A DNA stretch of 59,152 nucleotides from assembly GCF_003130405.1 (NCBI RefSeq), contig NZ_QEAS01000008.1:217082-276233 (forward strand), read 5' to 3'. Source of the DNA: Pararcticibacter amylolyticus. Its GTDB lineage: Bacteria > Bacteroidota > Bacteroidia > Sphingobacteriales > Sphingobacteriaceae. The notes beneath the pieces were generated by a model. That model searched no databases. It worked only from the letters and a program-made list of their open reading frames with translations, and was not told the DNA's origin. Shown here piece after piece: positions 9,199-17,740 of the stretch (positions are counted from its first letter, which is position 1; every line of letters starts with the position of its first letter). The position numbers and the translations under genes were made by a program.

Positions 9199-10203
9199 AT
9201 GAAACATCTTAGAAATGAAACCATCAACGCAGTAAAGGCTTGCATGTCTTTAATCGTTATAACCTTAATTACGTTGTCTACTGTTGCTTGTAAGAAAGAG
9301 GATGGAGGTGATCCTGCACCCGTTGTTGTTGACTCGACAAAGCTTCTTTATCCGATTGCGTATTCAAGTCTCAGTGCCCGGGACCCCTTTATTCTCGCAG
9401 ATGAAGAAACAAAAACCTATTATCTGCACGTGAATAATAAGCCTTCCTTTAAAGTATACAGCAGCAAAGATATGGTGAACTGGAGAGATGAAGGCTCATC
9501 TTTTAATGCTGCGTCAACATTCTGGGGAAAGGAAGATTTCTGGGCTCCCGATCTGTATAAATACCAAGGGAAGTACTATATGTTTGCAACATTCAGCGGC
9601 ACCGGCAGCAAGCGGGGGACTTCTATTCTTGTTGCGGACAGCCCGCTGGGTCCTTTCCAGCCTCTGGTTAATAATGCAGTCACTCCATCATCCTGGATGT
9701 GCCTTGACGGGAGTTTATATGTCGACGGACAGAATCAACCCTGGATCGTTTTCTGTCACGAATGGCTGGAGGTAACAGACGGGCAGGTTGCAGCACAGAA
9801 GTTATCATCTGATCTTAAAACTACTATCGGCGATCCTGTAGTGCTTTTTAAGGCAAGTGACGCGCCCTGGACCGGGACGATATCCTCTCAGGGAGTAACC
9901 GGTTATGTAACGGATGCTCCTTTTCTTTATAAAGCAAAAAACGGAGAGCTTTTAATGTTATGGTCAAGCTATACAAAAGCGGGGAAGTATGCAATCGGTC
10001 TTGCCAGATCGGAAAGCGGAACTATCGCTGGTCCGTGGACGCAGGATGATCAGCCATTAAATGATGATGATGGCGGGCACGCTATGATTTTTACCGATTT
10101 TAAGGGTGTTTTGAGGATTTCTTATCATGCGCCTAATACAGGTGCACATCCCGTGATTTATCAATTAAGTGAGAACAACGGAAAATTAAGTATTGTGAAA
10201 TGA
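9199..10203 (+). CDS. GH43-family glycoside hydrolase, lipoprotein
   Basis: A 334-residue predicted lipoprotein (lipobox STVACKK), likely on the outer membrane or in the periplasm. The five-bladed GH43 propeller is recognisable: ARDPFIL with the presumed base Asp62, WAPDLYKYQGKYYMF, CLDGSLYVD with the pKa-modulating Asp170, and GYVTDAPFLY where other GH43 enzymes carry the acid Glu. Here that position is Asp239. As I remember them, related GH43 members carry VTDGPFL at this place, so this may be a subfamily feature and not a defect. GH43 enzymes usually cleave arabinose, xylose or galactose linkages. Its stop overlaps the start of the GH36 gene by four bases. Confidence 0.85.
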   Translation: MKHLRNETINAVKACMSLIVITLITLSTVACKKEDGGDPAPVVVDSTKLLYPIAYSSLSARDPFILADEETKTYYLHVNNKPSFKVYSSKDMVNWRDEGSSFNAASTFWGKEDFWAPDLYKYQGKYYMFATFSGTGSKRGTSILVADSPLGPFQPLVNNAVTPSSWMCLDGSLYVDGQNQPWIVFCHEWLEVTDGQVAAQKLSSDLKTTIGDPVVLFKASDAPWTGTISSQGVTGYVTDAPFLYKAKNGELLMLWSSYTKAGKYAIGLARSESGTIAGPWTQDDQPLNDDDGGHAMIFTDFKGVLRISYHAPNTGAHPVIYQLSENNGKLSIVK

Positions 10204-12365
10204 GATACGATGTCAGTCTATTACTATTTTTTACCATGGGACTCATCTCAATTGCGGAATGCTCTGTAGCCAGGGACAGCACGCAAATAATAACAGAAAC
10301 GAAGTCAAATGCACTGGTATTCCGGGTGGGGGAAGACAGAAAGCTATATCAGAGCTATCTGGGCGGAAAGCTGGCTAATCGGGAGGAATATCAAAAAATC
10401 GGAAGGAGGCGGAATCAGGTTTATATTCCTGCGGGAACGGATAATTTATTTGAGCCGGCAATCCGGCTGGTCCACAATGATGGGAACCCCTCGCTTGAGT
10501 TGGAGTATGCTGACGCCACCAGCAACAGGAATGGAGATATCATATCAACAAGTATCCGGTTAAAAGACCCGCGTTATCCGGTAGAGGTTTTACTTCATAT
10601 AGAGGGGTATTATAACGAGGACGTTTTTCGCTACTGGACGGAAATAAGACATCAGGAGAAGAAACCTATTCCTCTCAGTAATTTTGCTTCCTGTATGCTG
10701 CATTTCGATGCTCCGCACTATTGGCTTACACAGTTTCATGGTGACTGGGCGTCGGAAATGAAAATGAAAGAAAGTGAATTGACCAGCGGTATTAAGATTA
10801 TTGACAGTAAACTTGGAACCCGGACGCAGATGTATCAGACGCCGGTGTTCTTCCTTTCCTTAAATAAACCTGCCACCGAGAACTCAGGAGAGCTGATAGC
10901 CGGAACATTAGAATGGACCGGTAATTTTCAGTTTGCTTTTGAAGTTGATGAGTTAAATTCATTACGGGTTATTGCAGGTATGAATCCTTATGCATCAGAA
11001 TACTGGTTAAAGCCGGGAGAGAATTTTGTTACCCCGGCTTTCACTTTCGCATATAGTAATGCCGGTAAAGGTAATGCCAGCAGAAAGATTCATGACTGGG
11101 CAAGGAATTTTGGAGTTCTCGACGGAACAAAACCCCGTATGACCTTACTGAATAACTGGGAAGCCACGTTCTTTGATTTTGATGAACAAAAGCTTTCTCA
11201 ATTATTCTCTTTTGCCTCCGAGCTGGGAACAGATCTTTTCCTGCTTGACGATGGTTGGTTCGGGAATAAATATCCGCGAGATAATGACCGGCAGGGATTG
11301 GGCGACTGGCAGGAGAATATAACAAAGTTGCCGCATGGTCTGGGGCATCTTGTGAAGGATGCGGGGAGCAAGGGTGTGAAGTTCGGAATCTGGCTTGAAC
11401 CCGAGATGGTCAATCCGAAAAGTGAACTCTACAAAAAGCACCCCGACTGGATATTGAAAGTACCAAACAGGGAGGAACATTATTACAGGAACCAGTTGGT
11501 TTTAGACCTTGTTAATCCTGAGGTACAGGATTTCATTTATGATCTTGTGGATGGATTGCTCACTAAATATCCGGGTATCGCATATATAAAGTGGGATTGC
11601 AACAGGATGATGACCAATACATATTCTCCATATTTAAAAAATAAGCAGACGCATGTTTATATTGAATATGTCAGGAGTTTATATAAAGTGTTTGACAGGA
11701 TCAGGGCGAAGTATCCCCATCTCCCGATGATGCTTTGTTCAGGAGGGGGAGGGAGAACTGACTACGGAGCGCTGAAATATTTCACTGAGTTCTGGCCGAG
11801 TGATAATACCGACGGTTTAGAACGTGTTTATATGCAATGGGGATATTCGTATTTCTTTCCGTCATTAGCGCTTTCAAGTCACGTTACATCCTGGGGCAAG
11901 CAATCACTAAAATTCCGGACGGACGTCGCCATGATGGGCAGGTTGGGCTATGACATAGACGTTAGTCATCTAAGCAGTGCCGATATCCGCTTTAGTCAGG
12001 AGGCCATTAAAAATTACAAGCGTTTGAGCAGTATAATCTGGCAGGGTGACCTTTACAGGTTAGTGTCTCCGTATGAAGAAAACAGGGCGGTACTGATGTA
12101 CGTATCTAAAGATAAAAGTCAGTCGGTGGTATTTTCCTATAATCTTAATACAAGGTATGCCGAAACCTTTAACAAGGTTGCTTTGGAAGGGTTGGATCCG
12201 CGGAAAAACTACAAAGTAGAGGAAATTAATCTTTTGCCTGATGCAAAATCGGCCTATCCTGACAACGGGAAAACATACTCCGGGGATTACCTGATGAAAA
12301 ATGGGCTTGAGCTATCGTTAAATAGTGCACTCACAAGTGCTGTGTTCGAGATAACAGAGATTTAA
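10200..12365 (+). CDS. GH36 alpha-galactosidase
   Basis: A 721-residue enzyme with an N-terminal export signal (LLLFFTMGLISIAECS; the Cys could be a lipobox), so periplasmic or membrane-anchored. The N-terminal beta-sandwich leads into the GH36 barrel. The nucleophile motif YIKWDCNR holds Asp466 and the acid/base motif WPSDNTD holds Asp535. LLDDGWFG and FGIWLEPEMVNP are also diagnostic of the family. It should release terminal alpha-1,6-galactose from raffinose-type sugars or galactomannan side chains. It overlaps the GH43 gene by ATGA, so the two are translationally coupled, and the operon ends in the terminator just downstream. Confidence 0.93.
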   Translation: MRYDVSLLLFFTMGLISIAECSVARDSTQIITETKSNALVFRVGEDRKLYQSYLGGKLANREEYQKIGRRRNQVYIPAGTDNLFEPAIRLVHNDGNPSLELEYADATSNRNGDIISTSIRLKDPRYPVEVLLHIEGYYNEDVFRYWTEIRHQEKKPIPLSNFASCMLHFDAPHYWLTQFHGDWASEMKMKESELTSGIKIIDSKLGTRTQMYQTPVFFLSLNKPATENSGELIAGTLEWTGNFQFAFEVDELNSLRVIAGMNPYASEYWLKPGENFVTPAFTFAYSNAGKGNASRKIHDWARNFGVLDGTKPRMTLLNNWEATFFDFDEQKLSQLFSFASELGTDLFLLDDGWFGNKYPRDNDRQGLGDWQENITKLPHGLGHLVKDAGSKGVKFGIWLEPEMVNPKSELYKKHPDWILKVPNREEHYYRNQLVLDLVNPEVQDFIYDLVDGLLTKYPGIAYIKWDCNRMMTNTYSPYLKNKQTHVYIEYVRSLYKVFDRIRAKYPHLPMMLCSGGGGRTDYGALKYFTEFWPSDNTDGLERVYMQWGYSYFFPSLALSSHVTSWGKQSLKFRTDVAMMGRLGYDIDVSHLSSADIRFSQEAIKNYKRLSSIIWQGDLYRLVSPYEENRAVLMYVSKDKSQSVVFSYNLNTRYAETFNKVALEGLDPRKNYKVEEINLLPDAKSAYPDNGKTYSGDYLMKNGLELSLNSALTSAVFEITEI

Positions 12366-12373
12366 ATGATCTT

Positions 12374-12408
12374 AAAGGCATTCGCGTTATTTTATTGCGA
12401 ATGCCTTT
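12374..12408 (+). terminator. Intrinsic terminator of the glycan locus
   Basis: A perfect 12-base-pair stem (AAAGGCATTCGC with GCGAATGCCTTT) around an 11-base T-rich loop, located 8 bases after the GH36 stop. The downstream side is only moderately T-rich, but stem length and position make it the evident end of the operon. It also marks the border to the disordered accessory island. Confidence 0.85.
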
Positions 12409-12489
12409 GGCTTTAAAGCGGTTGAATATCTTTCCTGGTAGGGTGGTTGCCATAGTTTTTGGCCTCTCTAACAACTAGTCATTCTTTAG

Positions 12490-12669
12490 ACATGTCCGAT
12501 GAACGGAATTATGATTAAGCAAGGCAGTTATTTCGCAGAATATGAGATGTGTATTGGCAATGTAAATAAGCGCTTAAGGGAAGAAAGAGCTAAAGACAGA
12601 AAATCAGACCGGAAAAGCGCAGGCCTGATTATAAACCGGGAACTTGGTCTTTCTGAGCCAGAATCATGA
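12490..12669 (+). pseudogene. Truncated copy of the 184-aa family gene at 30.3 kb
   Basis: From TCPMNG onward this matches the last 60 codons of the gene at 30307-30861 with few changes, ending in REERAKDRKSDRKSAGLI and a slightly different tail (EPES). The 56 codons from the ATG at 12499 are open, but a stop directly upstream shows that the first two thirds of the gene are missing. Base-level similarity to the intact gene is very high. The stretch after the stop (up to about 12706) is repeated at 14642-14680. Confidence 0.8.
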
Positions 12670-12771
12670 ATCCTGGGGTAATTCTCCTGATTAGGTTGGA
12701 CTGTGGTGGATAGGAAAGCTCAACAGGTGACAAAACAGCACGTTAATATTTCGAACCATCCATTTAATAGC

Positions 12772-13350
12772 TCAAATGCGAATCCCTGAAACTTTAGTGA
12801 CTTCTTTCCGCAACTTTTCCAACGCTTCATCCATACCAACCTCAATAGATTCCCTTAAAGGGCCATCAGCTTTTCCATCAATAAGAAAGTATTGAAGCCC
12901 CGAATTAGGGGAAGTAATATATATCAATCGTTGCGGAGAGCTTAGTTTGTTAAAAACGTATACCTTGAAGTGAAAGTTACCCTTTACCGGTATGCGGTTT
13001 GTTACCCTTCCTGTTTCAATATCTGTAAGTTCTGCTATGGTATCGATAGTGATCGTAGATTGAAGGATACGGATTTGCCTCAAATCCCCTTTGCGCCTTA
13101 TCCAACTTTGTATGTTTGTCCCCTGAACGGTTCGATTCCTATAGTTAAACTTCGAAAGCGGTGGGGTGAGAAATTGCCTGAAGATCTTTACTCTGTCACT
13201 CATTGAAACGCCATGTTCTGTATGCATTTCATTTAGATCCCGCAGGTAAACCGATCTGAAGTCATAAAGCGAATCAGGCCGGAACGAACTTGAAAGTATC
13301 AGCAAGGAGCAGATTGCAAATACCCGATATTTTAAATTTCCTTTTAGCAA
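12772..13350 (-). CDS. Secreted protein of unknown function (paralogue of 28.7 kb gene)
   Basis: A 192-residue protein with a signal-like N-terminus (AICSLLILSSSF). The mature part has no motif I can assign. A 223-residue paralogue lies at 28736-29407 on the same strand. The two share the order YDFRxVYLxDxNEMxxEHGV, RVKIFRQFxxPPLSKF, W-x-R-x-x-GDLRQI, ETGRVxxRxPVKG and YITSPxxGxQ-F-IDGK. The conserved pattern suggests a beta-rich periplasmic or surface protein, probably a binding or immunity-type protein, but this is not established. No co-directional partner is adjacent. Confidence 0.65.
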   Translation of the reverse strand: MLKGNLKYRVFAICSLLILSSSFRPDSLYDFRSVYLRDLNEMHTEHGVSMSDRVKIFRQFLTPPLSKFNYRNRTVQGTNIQSWIRRKGDLRQIRILQSTITIDTIAELTDIETGRVTNRIPVKGNFHFKVYVFNKLSSPQRLIYITSPNSGLQYFLIDGKADGPLRESIEVGMDEALEKLRKEVTKVSGIRI

Positions 13351-13568
13351 TAGTATTGTCTGTTTGTTATCTGAAAATATTCATTTCCATGCGATTTACA
13401 CATAGTCAAAATTAATAAACTTATCGAACACCGATGACTTTTACAACGTGATGGTTCGATTAAATCTCAACTTTGGTGAATGATTTCACAGGCAGTTGTG
13501 TGATCACGATCATTTTTCTACCGGACTGATAGTTTTTATTATTGTATTACCAAAATCAATTACCATAT

Positions 13569-14423
13569 ATGTCTGAGAGTGGTAGTAAAAATCCGGGACC
13601 GCGGCAATCAGGTCAATACGATAAAATTTTGCGCGAAAACCTTGAAGTAACCCTTCCTGTTTTTATCAAAGAAGTTTTGGGTATTGAAGTGGCAGAGAGT
13701 GAAGAGTTGCCCGATGATATCCAGCACACCAAAGAGCGAAAGCCCGACGCCCTTAAGAAGATTACTACTGTCAGCGGCGAAACCTTCCTGCTTCATATAG
13801 AGTTCCAGGTAGAAGACGAGGGTGAGATGGTATTCCGAATGGTAGAATATTACATTATGCTCATGCGCAGGTACCACCTTCCGGTGCGGCAATATGTGAT
13901 CTTTCTTCGCGACAAGAAGCCTTTGATGGCAAAATATCTCCATACAGAAAGGCTTAAATTCAGTTATGACCTTTTGGAGATTTCTTCGATGAATTACAGG
14001 CTGTTTTTGAATGCCGCAAACCCTGAAGTGAAGATGCTGGCCATCCTGGCAGACTTTGCCAACAACGATAGTTATTCGGTTGTTAAAGAGATCGTGGAAG
14101 ATATCAGAGGAGGCGAAGAGAGTGATTTTGCAGAAAGCAGATATTTCAAACAATTACGTATCTTTGTACAGTTACGTCGCAGCATAGAGCCACAATTTGA
14201 GCGAGTTATGGAAGCAGTAAGCAAATTCTTTAAAGAAGAGAGAGACTTTCTTTTTCGTAGAGGTGAAAGCAAAGGCATGGAAAAAGGCTTAGAAAAGAAA
14301 TCATATGAGGTAGTAGCCAATCTTATCCGCGAATTTCATTTTTCCGATGAGCAGGCAGCCAAAGCAGCAGGTACCTCTGTAGAGTTTGCCAGAGAAGTAC
14401 GAGCTTCATTGGACAAAGCCTAA
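13569..14423 (+). CDS. Rpn/PD-(D/E)XK nuclease-family protein
   Basis: I chose the ATG at 13569 over an upstream TTG; it gives 284 residues. The N-terminal half holds the PD-(D/E)XK core of the recombination-promoting nuclease (Rpn, YhgA-like) family: KPDAL (Asp60), then LLHIEFQ (Glu78, Gln80) on the next strand, followed by RMVEYYIMLMRRY. The C-terminal half is helical and charged with a GESKGMEKGLEKK linker and a short helix-turn-helix-like end (FSDEQAAKAAGTSVEFAREV). Family members cleave DNA and have been linked to recombination and phage defence. Fragments of close relatives lie at 14431-14530 and 30862-31136. Confidence 0.8.
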   Translation: MSESGSKNPGPRQSGQYDKILRENLEVTLPVFIKEVLGIEVAESEELPDDIQHTKERKPDALKKITTVSGETFLLHIEFQVEDEGEMVFRMVEYYIMLMRRYHLPVRQYVIFLRDKKPLMAKYLHTERLKFSYDLLEISSMNYRLFLNAANPEVKMLAILADFANNDSYSVVKEIVEDIRGGEESDFAESRYFKQLRIFVQLRRSIEPQFERVMEAVSKFFKEERDFLFRRGESKGMEKGLEKKSYEVVANLIREFHFSDEQAAKAAGTSVEFAREVRASLDKA

Positions 14424-14430
14424 AACCTGT

Positions 14431-14530
14431 GCAAACAGTAAGTCAGTTTTTCAGGGAAGAGAAAGATTTTCTCTTCAAAAGGGGCGAGGCAAAAGGTGCT
14501 GAAAAAGAGCGGGTCATGGCCGAGGTATAA
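14431..14530 (+). pseudogene. Relic of a Rpn-type nuclease C-terminus
   Basis: Directly after the Rpn stop, one frame reads VQTVSQFFREEKDFLFKRGE followed by AKGAEKERVMAEV and a stop. This parallels EAVSKFFKEERDFLFRRGES of the intact neighbour. Only about 33 codons remain, so a second related gene was lost here, probably by recombination with the upstream copy. Confidence 0.7.
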
Positions 14531-14589
14531 TCCGAAATTAACAATGTCAAATTTCGGAAAATAAGAATGTACAAAATCAGACCCTAAAA

Positions 14590-14642
14590 GTGCAAGCCAA
14601 ATTATAAACCGGGAACTTGATCTTTCTGAACCAGAATCATGA
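14590..14642 (+). pseudogene. Second relic of the 184-aa family 3' end
   Basis: About 50 bases match the last codons of the gene at 30.3 kb and of the copy at 12490-12669 (reading KLIINRELDLSEPES-like sequence with one disrupted frame). The bases after the stop, up to about 14680, repeat the sequence that follows the 12.6 kb copy, so the duplicated unit extends past the gene into its downstream flank. Confidence 0.65.
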
Positions 14643-14694
14643 ACCCTGGGGCAATTCTCCTGATTAGGTTGAACTCTCTATAATAATATTACCT

Positions 14695-14770
14695 TTGACT
14701 CTACACAACCTTATAAATAGAGGAAGGACTCTACGAACAACTTATAACAAAACTGCTCGCCGATAGGAAA
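14695..14770 (+). pseudogene. Relic of the 5' end of the DUF3427-helicase gene
   Basis: The leader CTACACAACCTTATAAAT and the following 45 bases match the start of the gene at 33029, but the ATG has become ATA and the match ends after about 15 codons. The rest, 14770-14948, is non-homologous to that gene. Its last frame reads ALKTETTQEGIEAYLTVPDE then NKKFVRNEIQV and stops at 14946-14948. That looks like the C-terminal end of another, unidentified protein. Confidence 0.6.
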
Positions 14771-14982
14771 GAAAACTTCGCCTGTATAAAAGCTTTTTCA
14801 CAACTATTAACTCCATTGATGTTACCCAGAAGGTGCTCGAACAGTTCACCACGCCCTGAAGACAGAAACCACCCAGGAAGGAATTGAAGCATACCTCACC
14901 GTTCCCGATGAGAACAAGAAGTTCGTGAGGAATGAGATTCAGGTATAACCATCAATTGCGCGCGTATCCGAACAAGCCTGCA

Positions 14983-15492
14983 TTAAGCGTCAATTACATT
15001 TTTATTGACAAAGTAAGTAGCAAGGTCAACGGAGGAAAATTGATGATAGCCTGCCTGCCGTAAGAGTGTAACCAGTTGCCCGCGATGATACGTTGAATGA
15101 TTAACGACATGGGCAAATGTTTGATAGTAAGGCATCTGTCCAGTATTGCCATTCGGATAGATAAAACTAACTGATCGCATAAGATCCTCTTCCGGATGGC
15201 TTTTAATATAAGCTTCCAAATCATTGGAGGCTGCCTTCCAGATGTCCGTTAATTCATTTTTAGTACCCGTAAAAGTTGCCGAAAGGTACACCGGATCTGC
15301 TGATTTAGTCCAAAAATCAACCCAGATCTTTTCAGCGCTGGCTATGTGCACAGCGGTTTGTTTGATACTGCAAAAGCTGCTGACATTGACCTGTTCCCAT
15401 TGCTCAACAGTGATCTGGCTTAGCCAGTCCATTACCTTTTGATCTGCCCAGCTATTGTAAGCTGCCAGATCAGTAAAATATTGTTTCAACAT
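14983..15492 (-). CDS. DinB-family metal-binding protein
   Basis: A 169-residue four-helix-bundle protein of the DinB/YfiT-like family. The three metal-binding histidines are in place: His49 (QTAVHIASAEKIW) and His132/His136 (NHSTYHRGQLVTLLRQAG). Family members are often thiol-dependent S-transferases or metal-dependent hydrolases; the substrate here cannot be told. It lies 11 bases downstream of the SnoaL-like gene and below the AraC regulator on the same strand, so the three probably form one operon. Confidence 0.85.
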   Translation of the reverse strand: MLKQYFTDLAAYNSWADQKVMDWLSQITVEQWEQVNVSSFCSIKQTAVHIASAEKIWVDFWTKSADPVYLSATFTGTKNELTDIWKAASNDLEAYIKSHPEEDLMRSVSFIYPNGNTGQMPYYQTFAHVVNHSTYHRGQLVTLLRQAGYHQFSSVDLATYFVNKNVIDA

Positions 15493-15503
15493 GGCTTATT
15501 TGC

Positions 15504-15923
15504 TTAGGCCTGCGCTAAAGTGGCAAGAAGTTCGGGTAAAGTGGTGATGCCCCAGTGTTCAAGATATTTGCCATCTTTCACCCTTACCATGTCGATCACC
15601 TCAATGCTGACTTTCTTTCCCGTCGCGGGAACACCTAACAACGTTCCTGTTTGCGTACCGCTAATCACTTTGCGGGTAGTCACCATATCGCCTTCCGCTA
15701 CCTGTTCATGTATGGTCACTTTTATGTCGGGCATGGCCGGGCGTAAAATCTCATTAAAGAACCAGATCATACCCTTCGGCCCGTTATCCATACCAGCCGG
15801 GGCCGACCGGTTAACAAACTTGCTGTCCATAAGTGCGTTGAAGCTGTCGATATTTCCCTGTTCGATCACCTCTTTATTAAAGCGACGCACAACTGCTTTA
15901 TTGTTTTCTATCATGGTTTCCAT
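15504..15923 (-). CDS. SnoaL-like/ester cyclase-family protein
   Basis: A 139-residue protein of the NTF2-like SnoaL fold. The N-terminal helix NNKAVVRRFNKEVIEQGNID, the segment GPKGMIWFFNEILRPAMPDI, and the end strand VRVKDGKYLEHWGITTLPEL are typical. SnoaL relatives are polyketide cyclases, but the many short soil-bacterial members have no proven substrate. The family Asp/His positions (HEQVAEGDMV and EHWG) are kept. It is the middle gene of the AraC-SnoaL-DinB set. Confidence 0.85.
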   Translation of the reverse strand: METMIENNKAVVRRFNKEVIEQGNIDSFNALMDSKFVNRSAPAGMDNGPKGMIWFFNEILRPAMPDIKVTIHEQVAEGDMVTTRKVISGTQTGTLLGVPATGKKVSIEVIDMVRVKDGKYLEHWGITTLPELLATLAQA

Positions 15924-15995
15924 TGTTATTGTTGTTTTGATGATACAAAGGTACCAACCGGCTGTGGGTACAGGTTAGGGCCTAACGTTCAGTTG

Positions 15996-16868
15996 TTATG
16001 GCATAACGTTCAACTGTTGTATTTGGTAATCGCTTGGGGTGGTACCGAAATGGTTACGGAAAGCCTCCGAAAAGCTGGAATGATTTTGATAGCCAACCTT
16101 CAGATAAATGCCCGAAGGGCTTTCACCTGCAGATCTAAGCAGTTCCGCAGCCATTTCAAGCTTCCTGGTAAGCATCCATTTTTGAGGGGTGGTATGATAG
16201 ATCTCCCTGAACCGTCTTTTAAAGGTGGAGGTGCTCATATGGCAAAGGAACGCCAGTTCACCAACCGTGATCAACTGACCGATGTGGCTTTCCACTACTT
16301 TTTTTATCTGCAGTTGTTCCTTATCTTTCGTAATGATCTGAATAGCCCGGAACCGCCCGGCGTCTGAATGCAAAAGATATAAAAGCAGCTCTTCGAGTTT
16401 GATCAGCCTTACCGCAGCCGGTAACTGGCTTTCCCCATTCATCAAGGCCTGAATGGAGTCGATAAAATGCTTGATCAAGCTATCCTGCTTAAAGATAAGG
16501 AAGGGCTGTTTACCGCTTAAAGGGATCACCGATTGCAGCAAATGGTCATATTTAATCAGGAAGCGGTTAAATATCTCGTTGCTGAAGTAAAATAAGATAC
16601 TGCTGAAATGCTGCCCACCTGTTAAAAGCTCTGATGTAAGCACGTTTCCGGTTGACAGCACCACCAGTTCGCCGGCATTCACCACAGCCGTGGCATCCGG
16701 GTAAACAACCGTCTTTGTACCACTGACCAACAGGTTGATCATATTTTGATTTAAAACGATTCTGTTCTTAACGGAATCCTGATCGGAGGTATAGCAACGG
16801 ATCACTACCTCATCTGCACCAGTGGGAGAACCATCTAAAATATCATCAGGTAAATAAAACGTATTCAT
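15996..16868 (-). CDS. AraC-family transcriptional regulator
   Basis: A 290-residue regulator. The N-terminal half resembles the ExsA-type sensor domain of AraC proteins (VVIRCYTSDQ, then GELVVLSTGNVLTSELL). The C-terminal about 100 residues form the two-helix-turn-helix DNA-binding domain: VGELAFLCHMSTSTFKRRFR and GIYLKVGYQNHSSFSEAFRN, with the GYQNxSSFSxAFRxxFG signature. It is encoded 72 bases upstream of the SnoaL-DinB pair and transcribed in the same direction, so it probably controls them. The inducer is unknown. Confidence 0.88.
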   Translation of the reverse strand: MNTFYLPDDILDGSPTGADEVVIRCYTSDQDSVKNRIVLNQNMINLLVSGTKTVVYPDATAVVNAGELVVLSTGNVLTSELLTGGQHFSSILFYFSNEIFNRFLIKYDHLLQSVIPLSGKQPFLIFKQDSLIKHFIDSIQALMNGESQLPAAVRLIKLEELLLYLLHSDAGRFRAIQIITKDKEQLQIKKVVESHIGQLITVGELAFLCHMSTSTFKRRFREIYHTTPQKWMLTRKLEMAAELLRSAGESPSGIYLKVGYQNHSSFSEAFRNHFGTTPSDYQIQQLNVMP

Positions 16869-16991
16869 AAAGCCACCGCCTTTTCATAACGTTCCCGCGA
16901 AGCTTTGATCCCGGGCATGTTGGTATTGGCACAGTTGTAAAGATGCATATTTTTAAAGTCACAGAGAGCATTTTCTGAGATATACCGTCGA
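16864..16991 (-). pseudogene. 3' end of an unidentified gene abutting the AraC start
   Basis: One minus-strand frame reads RRYISENALCDFKNMHLYNC, then ANTNMPGIKASRERYEKAVA, and stops at a TGA that overlaps the AraC ATG. The composition and the coupled stop/start suggest the true C-terminus of a protein once in operon with AraC. At 16992 it is joined directly to an HxlR fragment, so its 5' part is deleted. I do not recognise the family. Confidence 0.4.
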
Positions 16992-17115
16992 TCATTTATC
17001 GCCAACGCGGTTCAAAATATCTTTCACCGGGCAATTATCACGTTGATTCTCACAATTTCTTGAAATTTCTTTTTTGATATCTGCCTCATTTTTAGTAACA
17101 GTTACTTGCGGATAA
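16992..17115 (-). pseudogene. HxlR-family regulator, N-terminal fragment
   Basis: The minus strand reads NEADIKKEISRNCENQRDNC then PVKDILNRVGDK and a TGA. The C-x-N-x-x-x-x-CPV-x-x-x-L-x-R-x-GDK pattern is the beginning of the HxlR winged-helix regulators, where a W and the recognition helices should come next. Only about 40 residues remain. There is no in-frame ATG at the expected place, so both ends are lost. The fragment is fused to the tail of another gene at 16992. Confidence 0.5.
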
Positions 17116-17458
17116 GTGTCTGACTTGTCGCGGTCATGGATTCGGGGAGTGATGGTTTGGTGATCAAAGCCTGGTCAACCATTTATGGGTGCAACCAGAT
17201 CGATTCCTTATTGCTTAGTGAGATCACCTTGCGTCTTCCGGACTATCCAATTTACAGCAATGATAGTTATTCTGTTCACCTAATATCTCAGTCACCCTGG
17301 CAAGATTAGGCTTTAATGTTTCTTTGTTCATTTTAACAGGAAAGGCTCCCCGATTAAGAAGTGAATTGTTGCCGGCAATCGATTCAGTTATCTCATAGAG
17401 ATTATTACGACAAAGGAGCGAGAACAACGGTGGAACTGTTTTCCGATAGGGTCGAATA

Positions 17459-17683
17459 ATGTCAAAATCCAACTTGCCCTCTCCTGAATTTTCTTATGAT
17501 GGAATGTTTACTGTTACGCTGAGGCGACGGCAGTCGCCAGGGAAAACTGTGGGAGAAACTGTGGCAGAAACTGTGGGAGAAACTTCAGCAAAGATACTGG
17601 CAGTATTGGAGGAAAATCCATATATAACACGAACGCAACTATCCGAGTTTACCGGCTTATCAGTGCGTGGGGTTGATATATAA
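17459..17683 (+). pseudogene. C-terminal fragment of an AlbA_2-type transcriptional regulator/helicase
   Basis: The 74 residues read LPSPEFSYDGMFTVTLRRRQ, a repeated GETV linker and a winged helix (SAKILAVLEENPYITRTQLS, EFTGLSVRGV). This is the C-terminal end of RecG-like regulators with a Schlafen AlbA_2 domain; whole proteins are 400-500 residues. The preceding frame (AGARTTVELFSDRVE-like) joins it only after a frameshift at about 17456, and the C-terminus is cut inside the winged helix. A more decayed copy lies at 23446-23640. Confidence 0.6.
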
Positions 17684-17689
17684 TACTCC

Positions 17690-17740
17690 CACGTAATTCA
17701 TTATTATTGTCTAATTAATAGGGTCGGATATAATAATATG
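17690..17740 (+). repeat. Leader sequence shared with the gene at 43.1 kb
   Basis: These 51 bases, ending in the ATG of the next gene, align without gaps to 43085-43135, about 38 of 51 identical. ATTATTATTG is identical in both and AATAATATG is identical at the start codon. The two following genes encode different membrane proteins. The leader is AT-rich and may carry the promoter and ribosome binding site, copied together with cassettes. Confidence 0.6.

Noticed and set aside
17224-17472. 82-residue minus-strand ORF
   Set aside because: No recognisable motif, no convincing start context, and it overlaps the AlbA_2 relic; it may be a fragment but cannot be supported as a gene.
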